From the NCBI GenBank assembly GCA_043814035.1, contig JBDRKJ010000007.1, positions 124,001 to 188,000 of the forward strand: 64,000 bases of DNA, written 5' to 3'. Source of the DNA: Peribacter sp043814035. Lineage in GTDB: Bacteria; Patescibacteriota; Gracilibacteria; Peribacterales; Peribacteraceae. The notes under the pieces were generated by a model. It was not told where the DNA came from and ran no database searches. It worked only from the letters and a program-made list of their open reading frames with translations. The translations under genes were made by a program, and so were the position numbers. Of the stretch, positions 9,101 to 16,452 are shown piece after piece (positions within the stretch are counted from its first letter, which is position 1; the number at the start of each line of letters is the position of its first letter).

Positions 9101-11774
9101 GGAACGCATCTCTGTCGGCCGGGTGCTCGGCAATCCATGTATCGACGAATGCATCCTGCCGTTCGGGTGTCACGAGTGCCGCAGTCTTCTGCAACAGTTC
9201 TTTTGCTTCATTGAGGCCCTTCTCGGGATCACCCTTGGTATCCTTATACTTGAGCATGGACATCCAGAGCGTGAGCTGACGTAGCCGCTTCGAACGCATG
9301 CTCCAGCCCATCGTATTGAGCTGGCCGATCACGTACTGGTTGGCCATGAGCAGCGCACGGGCCTGTTCTTGGTGCTCCAGCGGGGAGACTGCGGGATCAC
9401 CGCGGATAGCTTTGAGTTGAGCTTCTCTGCGACCGCGCAGACCATTTTCTGTGGTTTCGAGGAATTTCTGCGCTCCCGAAGAGGCCGTCTGTAGCTTCTC
9501 GAGCGCGGCCTTGCCACCCTCCAGAGCTGTCTGCTGGTTGAGAAGTTTCAGCAGATCGGCATCATGTTCCGGATCCCAGAAATTCTTACGGATTCCCGCG
9601 ATGTAATCCCACCATATGCTCCCGCCCGCTTTGGCGAGCTTCCAGAATTCGGAGGCATGGTTCCCGACGGATTCCTTCCACGTAACCTCGTGCACCTTTG
9701 CCGTGCGCATCTTCGTGTAGATATCCATCGGCTTGCTTCCGGCCGCGACTGGGAGCTCGTTAAGCTGCTGGATGAGAAGCCCCCTGTTGACCAAATATGT
9801 ACCATCTGTCTGATGCAGCAGGGGCCCGCCTACGGCCTTGAATTCCGCAAGCTTCTTTTTTGCCTCCTTGTCAGCCTCAGCTCCATTGCCATCAAAATGC
9901 AGGAATGTGAGGTACTCGAGCAGCAGGCCACCGTCATTCTTGAGCTTGAAACCGGTTCCCGAGCCTGTGGGCTCCGTCACGCTTTCGACGATTGCCGTGG
10001 CACTCTCCCTTCCTAGGAAGCCTGCTTCATCGACATCTGTTTCGACCGTGAGCGTCCCCATTCTCGTCATCAGCGCATCCTCATTTGGAATAAGATAAAA
10101 TTTATTGTCTGGACCGAATACCTGGATGAGACCTGCCTTCAGAAAATCGGCGATATCTCGCTCGGCCAATCCACTTGCCACTACACCTCCCTTCGCTGTG
10201 TGAATTTTTTCAAGTGCCTTTTTTAGATTTTCAACAGACACCTTGAGGCTGGCAGCTACAATGCGATCGATATCAGGACTGAGTGCCAATATCGCTTGTG
10301 GTTTGCCCAACGGCACTTCTTTCTTCTTTGTGCCAAACCGCTCCATCTTCGCGACGGAGACCAATACACTGGGGCTCGGACGGTAGTTGCCGTCCTCCAG
10401 CGTCTTCACCACATCCTCCGGCATGCGTGCGCGCAGTGCCAATGCCGAAAGTGAAATGCCCGTGGGATTGTCGATTTTTACGCCTTCGCTCCTGAGGTAA
10501 TCCTCCGCCTTTCCGGTATTCCACAGGCTCAAAAGATCGCGGGAGAAATCGTCGATGGAAACCGTTGCGGATGGGACCGTCTTCTTCAATTCTGTTTCCG
10601 ACTTCGCACGGTCCGCCTCTACGGCTTCTCTTCCGCCTTTGAGGATGGCGAGGATGAGTTTCTTGATTTCATTGTCGTCCTTGATCTTGTACTTCTCACG
10701 GATTTTCTTCACCTGAACGAGATCCGCCAGCACGATGGCACCCTTCAGCCCGAGGGATTCCTCGAGCACATCCTTCTGTGGACCGGTAAGCTTGGCCTTC
10801 TTCAGAATCTCCAGCCGCTGAATGAGCGCATCCAATCTGAACTTACCATTGCGCTCGACTGACAGATGAATGAGCGCCTCCTGATCCGTTCCACCGAGGC
10901 GGTCTAAGTAACGGACACGCTCCTGAAATTCGTCCTGAATGTGTTTCTGCTGATCGATCTCCATGGCCGCCAGCTTGGTATCGATGGCTTTGATGGCCGC
11001 ATCCACCTTCTCGCGCTCATCCGCAGTCAGAAGCTCGATACCGCCGGTCTCGCGGACGATCTTGAGCAACGCTGAACGGCGCGCAGTCGGTTCGGTGGCA
11101 TCGATGTACGGCTTGAGCCTGTCCTCGGAAATACCGGCAGCGGTCAGCTTCTTTTTCCACGGGTCTACTTTCTGGATTTCATCATCGGTTGCCCAGAGGA
11201 TGTCTTTGAGAAGATCAACCAGCTGGTCGAAGCGCTTCTTAAATGTGTCGAAATCCGCCTTCTTCTGGAGCACTCCGTTCAGTGATGCGTCGAATCCCGG
11301 AAAATCCCCCTCCCCTCCAGCATCTCTGTAGGCCTTTTCCTGCGCCTTCAGTTCATCGATCGTCACCTGCAGAATCCGAGCGCACTCTTTCGCATTGACT
11401 GTAGACTTGTCCTTGGCCGCATTGATGGCCTGTCCCTCGCCGGTGAATACTTCGCCGCTCTTCTGCAGGAATGATAGAGCAATGGCAGTGAGCCACTTCT
11501 TTGATTTGTTCCCCGGAAGCAATTCCACCTGCGATGCGATCATTTTCACCGTCTCCTTATCCGCGAGCATCTCATTGATCTTGGGATCATTCAGCGTTCT
11601 CGCAGCTTCACGGAGTGCGGCAGCGGCCTCGGTAAGTCCGGGCCCCAGCTTCTCTTGGTCCTGCCGTATTTTCTCGCCACTGCTCACCCCTGGCTTCTCG
11701 GGACCATCTTTGAAAATAAGCCGCGCTTCACGTAGGTCATCAGGGCCAAATATCGGAAAGAGTTTTTGTGTCAT
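6168..11774 (-). CDS. Giant hypothetical protein, 1868 aa
   Basis: This is a single uninterrupted frame of 5.6 kb. The first 650 residues are mostly helical and Lys/Glu-rich, with repeated short helix-turn motifs. The middle contains a hydrophobic pair, AEVIAIAFAAYWMIREAW and KFLLLGLPILLGVNHIV (about 1055-1095), that could span a membrane. Further on are an amphipathic region with glycine-rich hydrophobic stretches and, near 1560-1690, a clear coiled coil. There is no N-terminal signal peptide and no enzyme motif I can name. A TTGAAG-17-TACAAT promoter lies just upstream with only about 5 bases of leader. CPR genomes often encode single very long proteins of unknown function; this is a candidate cell-surface or division scaffold. 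Confidence 0.7.
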   Translation of the reverse strand: MTQKLFPIFGPDDLREARLIFKDGPEKPGVSSGEKIRQDQEKLGPGLTEAAAALREAARTLNDPKINEMLADKETVKMIASQVELLPGNKSKKWLTAIALSFLQKSGEVFTGEGQAINAAKDKSTVNAKECARILQVTIDELKAQEKAYRDAGGEGDFPGFDASLNGVLQKKADFDTFKKRFDQLVDLLKDILWATDDEIQKVDPWKKKLTAAGISEDRLKPYIDATEPTARRSALLKIVRETGGIELLTADEREKVDAAIKAIDTKLAAMEIDQQKHIQDEFQERVRYLDRLGGTDQEALIHLSVERNGKFRLDALIQRLEILKKAKLTGPQKDVLEESLGLKGAIVLADLVQVKKIREKYKIKDDNEIKKLILAILKGGREAVEADRAKSETELKKTVPSATVSIDDFSRDLLSLWNTGKAEDYLRSEGVKIDNPTGISLSALALRARMPEDVVKTLEDGNYRPSPSVLVSVAKMERFGTKKKEVPLGKPQAILALSPDIDRIVAASLKVSVENLKKALEKIHTAKGGVVASGLAERDIADFLKAGLIQVFGPDNKFYLIPNEDALMTRMGTLTVETDVDEAGFLGRESATAIVESVTEPTGSGTGFKLKNDGGLLLEYLTFLHFDGNGAEADKEAKKKLAEFKAVGGPLLHQTDGTYLVNRGLLIQQLNELPVAAGSKPMDIYTKMRTAKVHEVTWKESVGNHASEFWKLAKAGGSIWWDYIAGIRKNFWDPEHDADLLKLLNQQTALEGGKAALEKLQTASSGAQKFLETTENGLRGRREAQLKAIRGDPAVSPLEHQEQARALLMANQYVIGQLNTMGWSMRSKRLRQLTLWMSMLKYKDTKGDPEKGLNEAKELLQKTAALVTPERQDAFVDTWIAEHPADRDAFLSYTDARALVENEEGRDIVGPLRQRGLLLKPRALDLLRQEPDPANPAINLAANVGRWLMDPPEQVRASLEIALENGPAKKAFLDAFVTGAEQTYEHQGRTEKVTVTDARMAVDVIQKRLLFEMRGSIRAKEQIEDEDEFTNPVDRWLRTGLESMKDLWNTDMVGKAEVIAIAFAAYWMIREAWKSKKGKFLLLGLPILLGVNHIVKQRTGRDLLGENMRWKNKEDRTSPLEAFRRRGAALDERYEMLMQPSGQAAIRVLMDEKHPVKVEELLAWREAVKSGGGKKFALGAPASLRVSDIEDNLGSTGSKEKAYKVAYFAFEALCGDVARINGLAGGNVDTNAEQGADTIRQRYVVNRAANLKPATMFEVIMSECQMPTKEMLENRNYLEAAADMFGYTYTEAAALVKKYGTQAWVMMKQGIHKVPEIYEASKDAVFNSAEAVWDWMRVTGAKLGPEVKDDFITAWKFVIDTGSKIGMTVVEVTPGVIGFVFEGTVNVAGRTFEELKGIYDYMLTVPLLHDYIEPFLESVGRVFGHQFEELNLEKANEQYKEEEQSLVSMFSGGNYPIRDVLAPTATISAFERTRIRRTNILKFTDAAGAIISEDKVRESLVKWQVEIAKKLFDVDIDTEEKFKALKPAQKRYVFEVLTTNLYSQITKNPALLTAIQTFDRNKSTLEGTLRGAETDRDRRKVDNEQEHANLSRLKSLEQEKTSLSQEQASLLVLLPPLVASLDPNDQKKAREMNQRLTVIVAKLNVITPQIVGIPAAETKATNASAALATAEQVLVTAQRDLEALLEKGIDPPVAIEFDKLLTVPGAAAAPNNIDSEILSVAGSAGRRSDLLKALTPQDSKIFFLPFNWLVGDAEYRAMKVSADQWLKRRIDRDPTYQKCLKENTEAAARSSYERYLENVVLGEVFLRGMLTSYSIPEKEQHRPLHLSVHEARLLDQYLEERERLVTFQQFLEVWNGVKDTERASKLP

Positions 11775-11785
11775 AAAATCTCACT

Positions 11786-11814
11786 ATTGTACCAAAAATC
11801 GCGTTTTTCTTCAA
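11786..11814 (-). promoter_or_regulatory. Promoter for the 1868-aa gene
   Basis: Minus-strand TTGAAG (11814-11809), a 17-base spacer and TACAAT (11791-11786) lie 11 bases upstream of the ATG at 11774. The transcript would start about 5 bases before the start codon. Confidence 0.55.
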
Positions 11815-11821
11815 TGGAGCC

Positions 11822-14161
11822 CTAAAGCCTTCGCTTAAGCCAAAGTAGAGACACCCCCACGCTCGAAAGTACCCCCAAAACGCCCATTTCGGGTATGGAG
11901 GATTGCTGGCGGTCTTCGCCCGTCACCGTCAGAGAGTCGGGTAATTCGGTCTCCACGAAGGTCATGAGGAGGGAACCGGATACAGAGGAAGGAAAAGAAA
12001 GAGAAGAAATAGAGGATCGGGACGCCGAGACATAGCGAGTCCGTGAGAATGCGGGCGCTGCCGCGGCGACGGATTTCTTTGCGCTCGCGATGGATGAGAC
12101 TGGTAATGGCAGAGTTGTCTGACACGTATTGGGTAACCCGGGCGTGGGATCGGAGGTTCTCCATTCCCCGTTGCAAAAACTCAACGACGTTCCTGCTTTG
12201 AGTTTCGGAATCGTAACGTGATCGGACCATGAATTATCGGGCGCAATCAGCCACACGTCATCGCCTGTATCGTTGAGGGCGAGCTTCGTATCATCCCGCG
12301 AAAATATGCGATACGCGCCAGCTGCAATCGTTGTACTCGAAGGAATAATAAATGGCTTGCTCCCACCTCCGCTCCTGGCGGAGCTACGGTGGGCAAGACC
12401 GCCTTCACGGAGGTCATCGAGTATCCAGCCAGCCAAAGAAATTTCGTGATCGGTCGAATTGAAAAGTTCGATCCACTCATCGCCGGTCATCATCACTTCA
12501 CTTAAAACAGCACCCGTCTCAACGAGAGCAGAGGCGGAAGACGAAAAAGAAGAAATAGAGGAAGTAAAAGAAATAGAGGAGGAAGAGGAGACAGAAGAAA
12601 AAGAGGAAAGAGAAGATGAAGAAGCAGAAGATTTCGAGGAGCTGGATTGTGGTTGTTCTTTCGGAAGCACGGTCACGTTGAGAGTGCTTACTGAAATGCC
12701 TCCGCAGAAGTCACGCACCGTCAGACGCACCGTGTAATCACCGGGGTCCGAGAATGTGTGTGACGGCGGATTGCAGGCACTGCTCACTGCATCATCGCCG
12801 TAGTCCCACGTGCATACGGCGGAAGCGAGGGAACCGGCTCCGGCAGCGGCTTGCAGGTTGATCGACACGTGCTCCTCGCCCACGACAAATGCGCTGCCAA
12901 CCGAAGCCGATCCGGCATCCTGAATGAGGATGCGCGGCGCAAGTGATGCGACAACGTTTGGTTGGCCTTCGCTGGGAACGCAGAACGCATGGAGCGCGTA
13001 AGGCGGATCTTTATCGCGACCGAAACTCACCTCTTCGGCTGTCATCGGATACTCCCACGCATCGATGAGTTGTGAACCGTTCATCAGACTCACGCGCTCG
13101 CCGTTGTTATCGAGCGGGAGACTTGTGACGGATTTGCGAAACGACCAGTACTCGCCCGGTGCCAGAAAAAATCCGGAGCCGGATTGCGGCAGGATCGTGT
13201 ACACCGCGGAGGAGTTTCCATCATCGAGCGTCCAACCGGCGATGTTCACGGAAACGGCTCCCAGATTGGCGATCTCGATCCACTCTTCAGTATCCGCACC
13301 GATGGGATTTGCGAGAACTTCGGTGATGAAGACGGAGGGGATAGAAGAAGAAATAGAGGATGAAGAGGAAAGAAAAGAAATAGAGGAGAGCGAGGATGCG
13401 GATGACACGCTGCTCACGAAAGAACCGGAACCGGAGGATGACTGCACGGAACCGAGCGATGACCCTGTGGAGGAAGAGGAGGAAACTGAAAATGCCGAGG
13501 AAGCCGAAGATGCCAAGGGGGGAGAAGAGTCACGCAAAAATCCCGGCGTGCCGAAGATGGGCGCACCTTCTTTGAATCCGAGTGACAGAGTTGCCGTCTG
13601 CCAGTTCTCGGCAATATTGCCCGGCACCGCAAGATCGATGCGCTCCATACTGGCTTTGGGTAAGCCAGAAACATTTGCGCCGGCGAAGGGGCTACCCACG
13701 CCGTCATCCACTTCATCGCGGACCACACCGTCGGCATCATAAAGCCGCAGGAGCAACTTGGTATTCGGCAGGCTCATCGACGGCGTTGTGATCCACGGCT
13801 CTGATAAAAGCCGCGAAGACGCCGCCGGATAGTTGCTCACAACGCGTACGTCACCGGCCGGGAGCATCGCACCCGTTTGGAACGTGTGAATCACGGCTTC
13901 CTCACCCGTGCTCTTTGAGCTCGTGAGAGTCCAGCCACTCAAATCGCAATCGCCTACTCCTGTGCATACGATCTCGACCCACTCATCGGACGTAGATACA
14001 TCCGATCCCATCCACATCACTTCACTGATCACTACCGAACCGGCCGCGGCCGCCTCATCCGCGAAGACCCTGTGTGCAGGAAGACCCGAACACACGCAGA
14101 GCAGCGCTCCTGCAGGGAGCAGGTACGCGAGAAGCCGATGCAGTACTGTGCAGGTTTTCAA
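11822..14161 (-). CDS. Secreted lamin-tail-domain and PKD-domain surface protein, 779 aa
   Basis: A signal peptide (about 1-35, ending near HRVFA) is followed by a lamin-tail domain (about 40-185, VVISEVMWMGSD...DEWVEI). Then come a Ser-rich linker, a second lamin-tail domain (about 275-395, ITEVLANPIGADTEEWIEI), and a PKD-like beta-sandwich (about 435-500, CTWDYGDD...SDPGDYTVRLTV). A second Ser-rich linker and a third lamin-tail domain (about 555-685) follow. The C-terminus is IPEMGVLGVLSSVGVSLLWL then KRRL: a short motif, one hydrophobic helix and a basic end, like surface sorting tags. The Ser linkers suggest an extended, possibly glycosylated stalk. A hairpin repeat is inserted in frame in the third lamin-tail domain. 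Confidence 0.82.
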   Translation of the reverse strand: MKTCTVLHRLLAYLLPAGALLCVCSGLPAHRVFADEAAAAGSVVISEVMWMGSDVSTSDEWVEIVCTGVGDCDLSGWTLTSSKSTGEEAVIHTFQTGAMLPAGDVRVVSNYPAASSRLLSEPWITTPSMSLPNTKLLLRLYDADGVVRDEVDDGVGSPFAGANVSGLPKASMERIDLAVPGNIAENWQTATLSLGFKEGAPIFGTPGFLRDSSPPLASSASSAFSVSSSSSTGSSLGSVQSSSGSGSFVSSVSSASSLSSISFLSSSSSISSSIPSVFITEVLANPIGADTEEWIEIANLGAVSVNIAGWTLDDGNSSAVYTILPQSGSGFFLAPGEYWSFRKSVTSLPLDNNGERVSLMNGSQLIDAWEYPMTAEEVSFGRDKDPPYALHAFCVPSEGQPNVVASLAPRILIQDAGSASVGSAFVVGEEHVSINLQAAAGAGSLASAVCTWDYGDDAVSSACNPPSHTFSDPGDYTVRLTVRDFCGGISVSTLNVTVLPKEQPQSSSSKSSASSSSLSSFSSVSSSSSISFTSSISSFSSSASALVETGAVLSEVMMTGDEWIELFNSTDHEISLAGWILDDLREGGLAHRSSARSGGGSKPFIIPSSTTIAAGAYRIFSRDDTKLALNDTGDDVWLIAPDNSWSDHVTIPKLKAGTSLSFCNGEWRTSDPTPGLPNTCQTTLPLPVSSIASAKKSVAAAAPAFSRTRYVSASRSSISSLSFPSSVSGSLLMTFVETELPDSLTVTGEDRQQSSIPEMGVLGVLSSVGVSLLWLKRRL
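12362..12393. repeat. Hairpin repeat inside the lamin-tail gene
   Basis: Outer arms CCCACC and GGTGGG, linkers TCCG and CTAC, and inner stem CTCC/GGAG match the architecture of the intergenic repeats at 39 kb. It is translated in frame as about a dozen Ser/Arg/Gly-rich residues. Confidence 0.65.
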
Positions 14162-14639
14162 TGGGATCCATTGCAGCGCACGATGAGCGCCAGAGCAGCA
14201 GCTTCATGCGAATGAAATGCGATCGACAACTGTTTTTTGGCTTGAGGATGCGAATAAAATGGTTCTGTAATCAAGTGGAACACTCCCCTCTCCGTGGCAG
14301 GTGTGCGACTGGTTCGGAGAGGGGGTGAGGGGGTGAGGCAAACATTCAACACAAACACTTATTCTGTCAACCGTTCCTTTTGGCTTGAGAGTGACACGGT
14401 GGCTTCGTAAAGCCTCGACTTTCTCTCTTCGCACGAGTGGGATCATCCGATATAATAGAGCAGAACTCTCTATAGAGTTCCTACCGTTACACGCATTTTT
14501 CCCCTCTGCTCCCTTCCTTTCGAACTCTCCCCCTGTGACGCTCTCTTCTCCATTGATGGCACGCTCTCTCCTTCTTCTACGGAGAGACAGGTAAGAAGCT
14601 CGAGGTAGGAGCAGGGTATTTCCCTGTTCCCTAATTACT
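14162..14639. other. Intergenic region between divergent lamin-tail gene and rny
   Basis: No gene is supported in these 478 bases. It holds an inverted repeat CCCTCTCCG...CGGAGAGGG (about 14286-14323), typical of dispersed non-coding repeats. There are two imperfect copies of a CAAC(T/C)GTT...TTTTGGCTTGAG word (near 14227 and 14369). The rny promoter region follows, with TATAAT at 14451-14456 and a weak -35 TTCGCA 17 bases before it. A palindromic CTCTATAGAG (14468-14477), flanked by GAAC and GTTC-like arms, sits about where transcription would start and could be an operator. Confidence 0.5.
14428..14456 (+). promoter_or_regulatory. Probable promoter for rny
   Basis: A perfect TATAAT box (14451-14456) is preceded by TTCGCA at 17-base spacing. 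The predicted leader to the rny ATG is about 180 bases and begins at a 10-bp palindrome. Confidence 0.5.
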
Positions 14640-16196
14640 ATGGACTACACCATTGTGTTCCTTGCACTCCTCGCCGGGTGCGGTGTCGGTTTACTCGCTG
14701 GCTGGTTCTGGTTTAACAAAGGCAAACATGTCAGTGCTTCGTTGCAGACCGAGATCAACAAGAAAGAGCAAGAGATCGAGAAGCTGAAACTGCACATCGG
14801 GCAGGCGCAGAGTCAGATTAAAACCGCCGAAGTCGAAGCCCGCGCGATTGCCAAAGAGATCGTCTCGGATGCGAAAGCACAGGCAACCGAATCGGATGCG
14901 AAGATCGAGAAGGAGCAAGGCAGGCTGGAGGAAAAAGAAAGGACGCTCGACGAAAAAGTTCGCGAGCTGGAGCGTCAGCGCGAAAACATCGCCAAGCAGG
15001 AAGAAGAGGTAGTTGTACTCAAGACGGAACTGGTCACTGCGAGTGCGAAGCATCGCGAAGCACTCGAAAAAGTCGCCAAGCTCACGCAGGATCAAGCGAA
15101 GGAGCAACTTAAAGAAGAGCTCGTTCATGAGTTCTCGGATTTCTTCGCCGGGCAGGCCAAGCTCGTACGCAAGCAATTCAAAGAAGAAGCTGAGGAGGAA
15201 GCGAAGAATCTGCTCGCCGAGGCCATGCAGCGCTTCGCCTCAGAAGTGGCAACGGAATCCACCGCCACGGTGGTGCAGCTGCCTTCTGACGATGTGAAAG
15301 GCAAGATCATCGGCAAAGAGGGGCGCAACATCACGGCATTCGAAGCGGCAACCGGCGTCGATATCATCATCGACGACACACCCGGCGCCATCGTGATCTC
15401 GGGTTACGATCTGGCCCGACGCTACGTGGCCAAGCTTGCCATGGAGAAGCTCATCAAAGATGGACGCATTCAGCCGGCACGCATTGAGGAAGTCGTGAAC
15501 AAGATGAAAGAAGAAGTCGGAAAGATGATGTTGGAATTCGGCAAGCGCGCTACAGAAGAACTCGGCATTGCCAATTATCCGCAGGACCTGCTCAAGATCA
15601 TCGGGCGCCTGCGCTTTCGCACCAGTTACGGCCAGAACGTACTCAAGCACTCACTCGAGATGGCCAACATCGGCAAGATGCTCGCCGAGGAAATCGGCGC
15701 CGATGCGAATGTGGTAGCGGAAGGATGTTTGCTCCATGACATCGGCAAAGCACTCGACCACGAAGTTTCGGGAACGCACGTGGAAATCGGCATCGAGATC
15801 GCACGCAAGTTCAAGGTGCGACCCGAGGTACTGCACTGCATTGCCTCCCACCACAACGATGTGCCGATCGAATCGCCCGAAGCCTTCATCGTCGCGGCAG
15901 CGGATGCCATTTCGGGGGCACGACCGGGAGCACGTCGCGAGTCGTTCGAGGCCTACGTGCGCCGACTCAAGGAACTCGAAGAAACAGCCAAAGGATTCGA
16001 AGGTGTAAAGCGTGCCTTCGCCATCTCTGCCGGGCGCGAAGTACGCGTGTATGTGGATATTGAGAAGATCGACGATCTGGGACAAGAGCGGCTGGCCAAA
16101 GACATCGCCCAGAAGATCGAGAAGGAACTGACATACCCAGGCGTGATCAAGGTGAACGTCATCCGTGAGCGACGTATAGAGGAAACAGCAAAGTAA
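14640..16196 (+). CDS. rny: Ribonuclease Y
   Basis: RNase Y is a membrane-anchored endoribonuclease that starts mRNA decay in bacteria lacking RNase E. The order here is canonical: one N-terminal membrane helix (about 4-24), a long Glu/Lys coiled coil to about 190, a KH domain with IIGKEGRNITAFEAATGVD (about 223-241), and an HD domain with LLHDIGKALDHE (about 365-376) and SHHNDVP. A normal C-terminal region ends RERRIEETAK. At 518 aa the length is typical. It is probably monocistronic, with a strong hairpin immediately downstream. Confidence 0.96.
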   Translation: MDYTIVFLALLAGCGVGLLAGWFWFNKGKHVSASLQTEINKKEQEIEKLKLHIGQAQSQIKTAEVEARAIAKEIVSDAKAQATESDAKIEKEQGRLEEKERTLDEKVRELERQRENIAKQEEEVVVLKTELVTASAKHREALEKVAKLTQDQAKEQLKEELVHEFSDFFAGQAKLVRKQFKEEAEEEAKNLLAEAMQRFASEVATESTATVVQLPSDDVKGKIIGKEGRNITAFEAATGVDIIIDDTPGAIVISGYDLARRYVAKLAMEKLIKDGRIQPARIEEVVNKMKEEVGKMMLEFGKRATEELGIANYPQDLLKIIGRLRFRTSYGQNVLKHSLEMANIGKMLAEEIGADANVVAEGCLLHDIGKALDHEVSGTHVEIGIEIARKFKVRPEVLHCIASHHNDVPIESPEAFIVAAADAISGARPGARRESFEAYVRRLKELEETAKGFEGVKRAFAISAGREVRVYVDIEKIDDLGQERLAKDIAQKIEKELTYPGVIKVNVIRERRIEETAK

Positions 16197-16217
16197 AAGA
16201 GCCCGAAGATAACAATG

Positions 16218-16260
16218 AAGACGACGATATCGAGGAGGACCATTCCTCCTCGACGTCTTC
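16218..16260 (+). terminator. Strong hairpin after rny
   Basis: The arms TCGAGGAGGA (16230-16239) and TCCTCCTCGA (16244-16253) pair perfectly and are extended by an outer GAAGACG/CGTCTTC pair. Only a short mixed T/C tract follows, so it could also act as an RNA stabiliser. Confidence 0.65.
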
Positions 16261-16292
16261 GATTTCCCCCTTCGACTACGCTCAGGGTGACA
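16261..16292. repeat. Dispersed CCTTCGACTACGCTCAGGG-type repeat
   Basis: This word, and its reverse complement ending in CCTGAGCG..., is the kind of short interspersed repeat seen in many CPR and other environmental genomes. The variant CCCTTCACTGCGTTCAGGAT occurs near 39014. It is non-coding. Confidence 0.45.
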
Positions 16293-16452
16293 CTGTGGTG
16301 TCATCGGCACTCTCTTATAAAAGACAATGATTCTTCGTAAGAGACAGAAACATGAATACAGGAACTTCGTCCGCAGCCGTCAAGCCATCACGGATGCGCT
16401 CAGATGCAGCAATGGTACGATTTCTTAAATTCTTCTTTCCGCTCTCTCTCTC

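Noticed and set aside
12459..12737. Plus-strand Glu/Lys-rich open frame
   Set aside because: It is the exact complement of the Ser-rich linker of the lamin-tail gene; it has no start context and no independent support.
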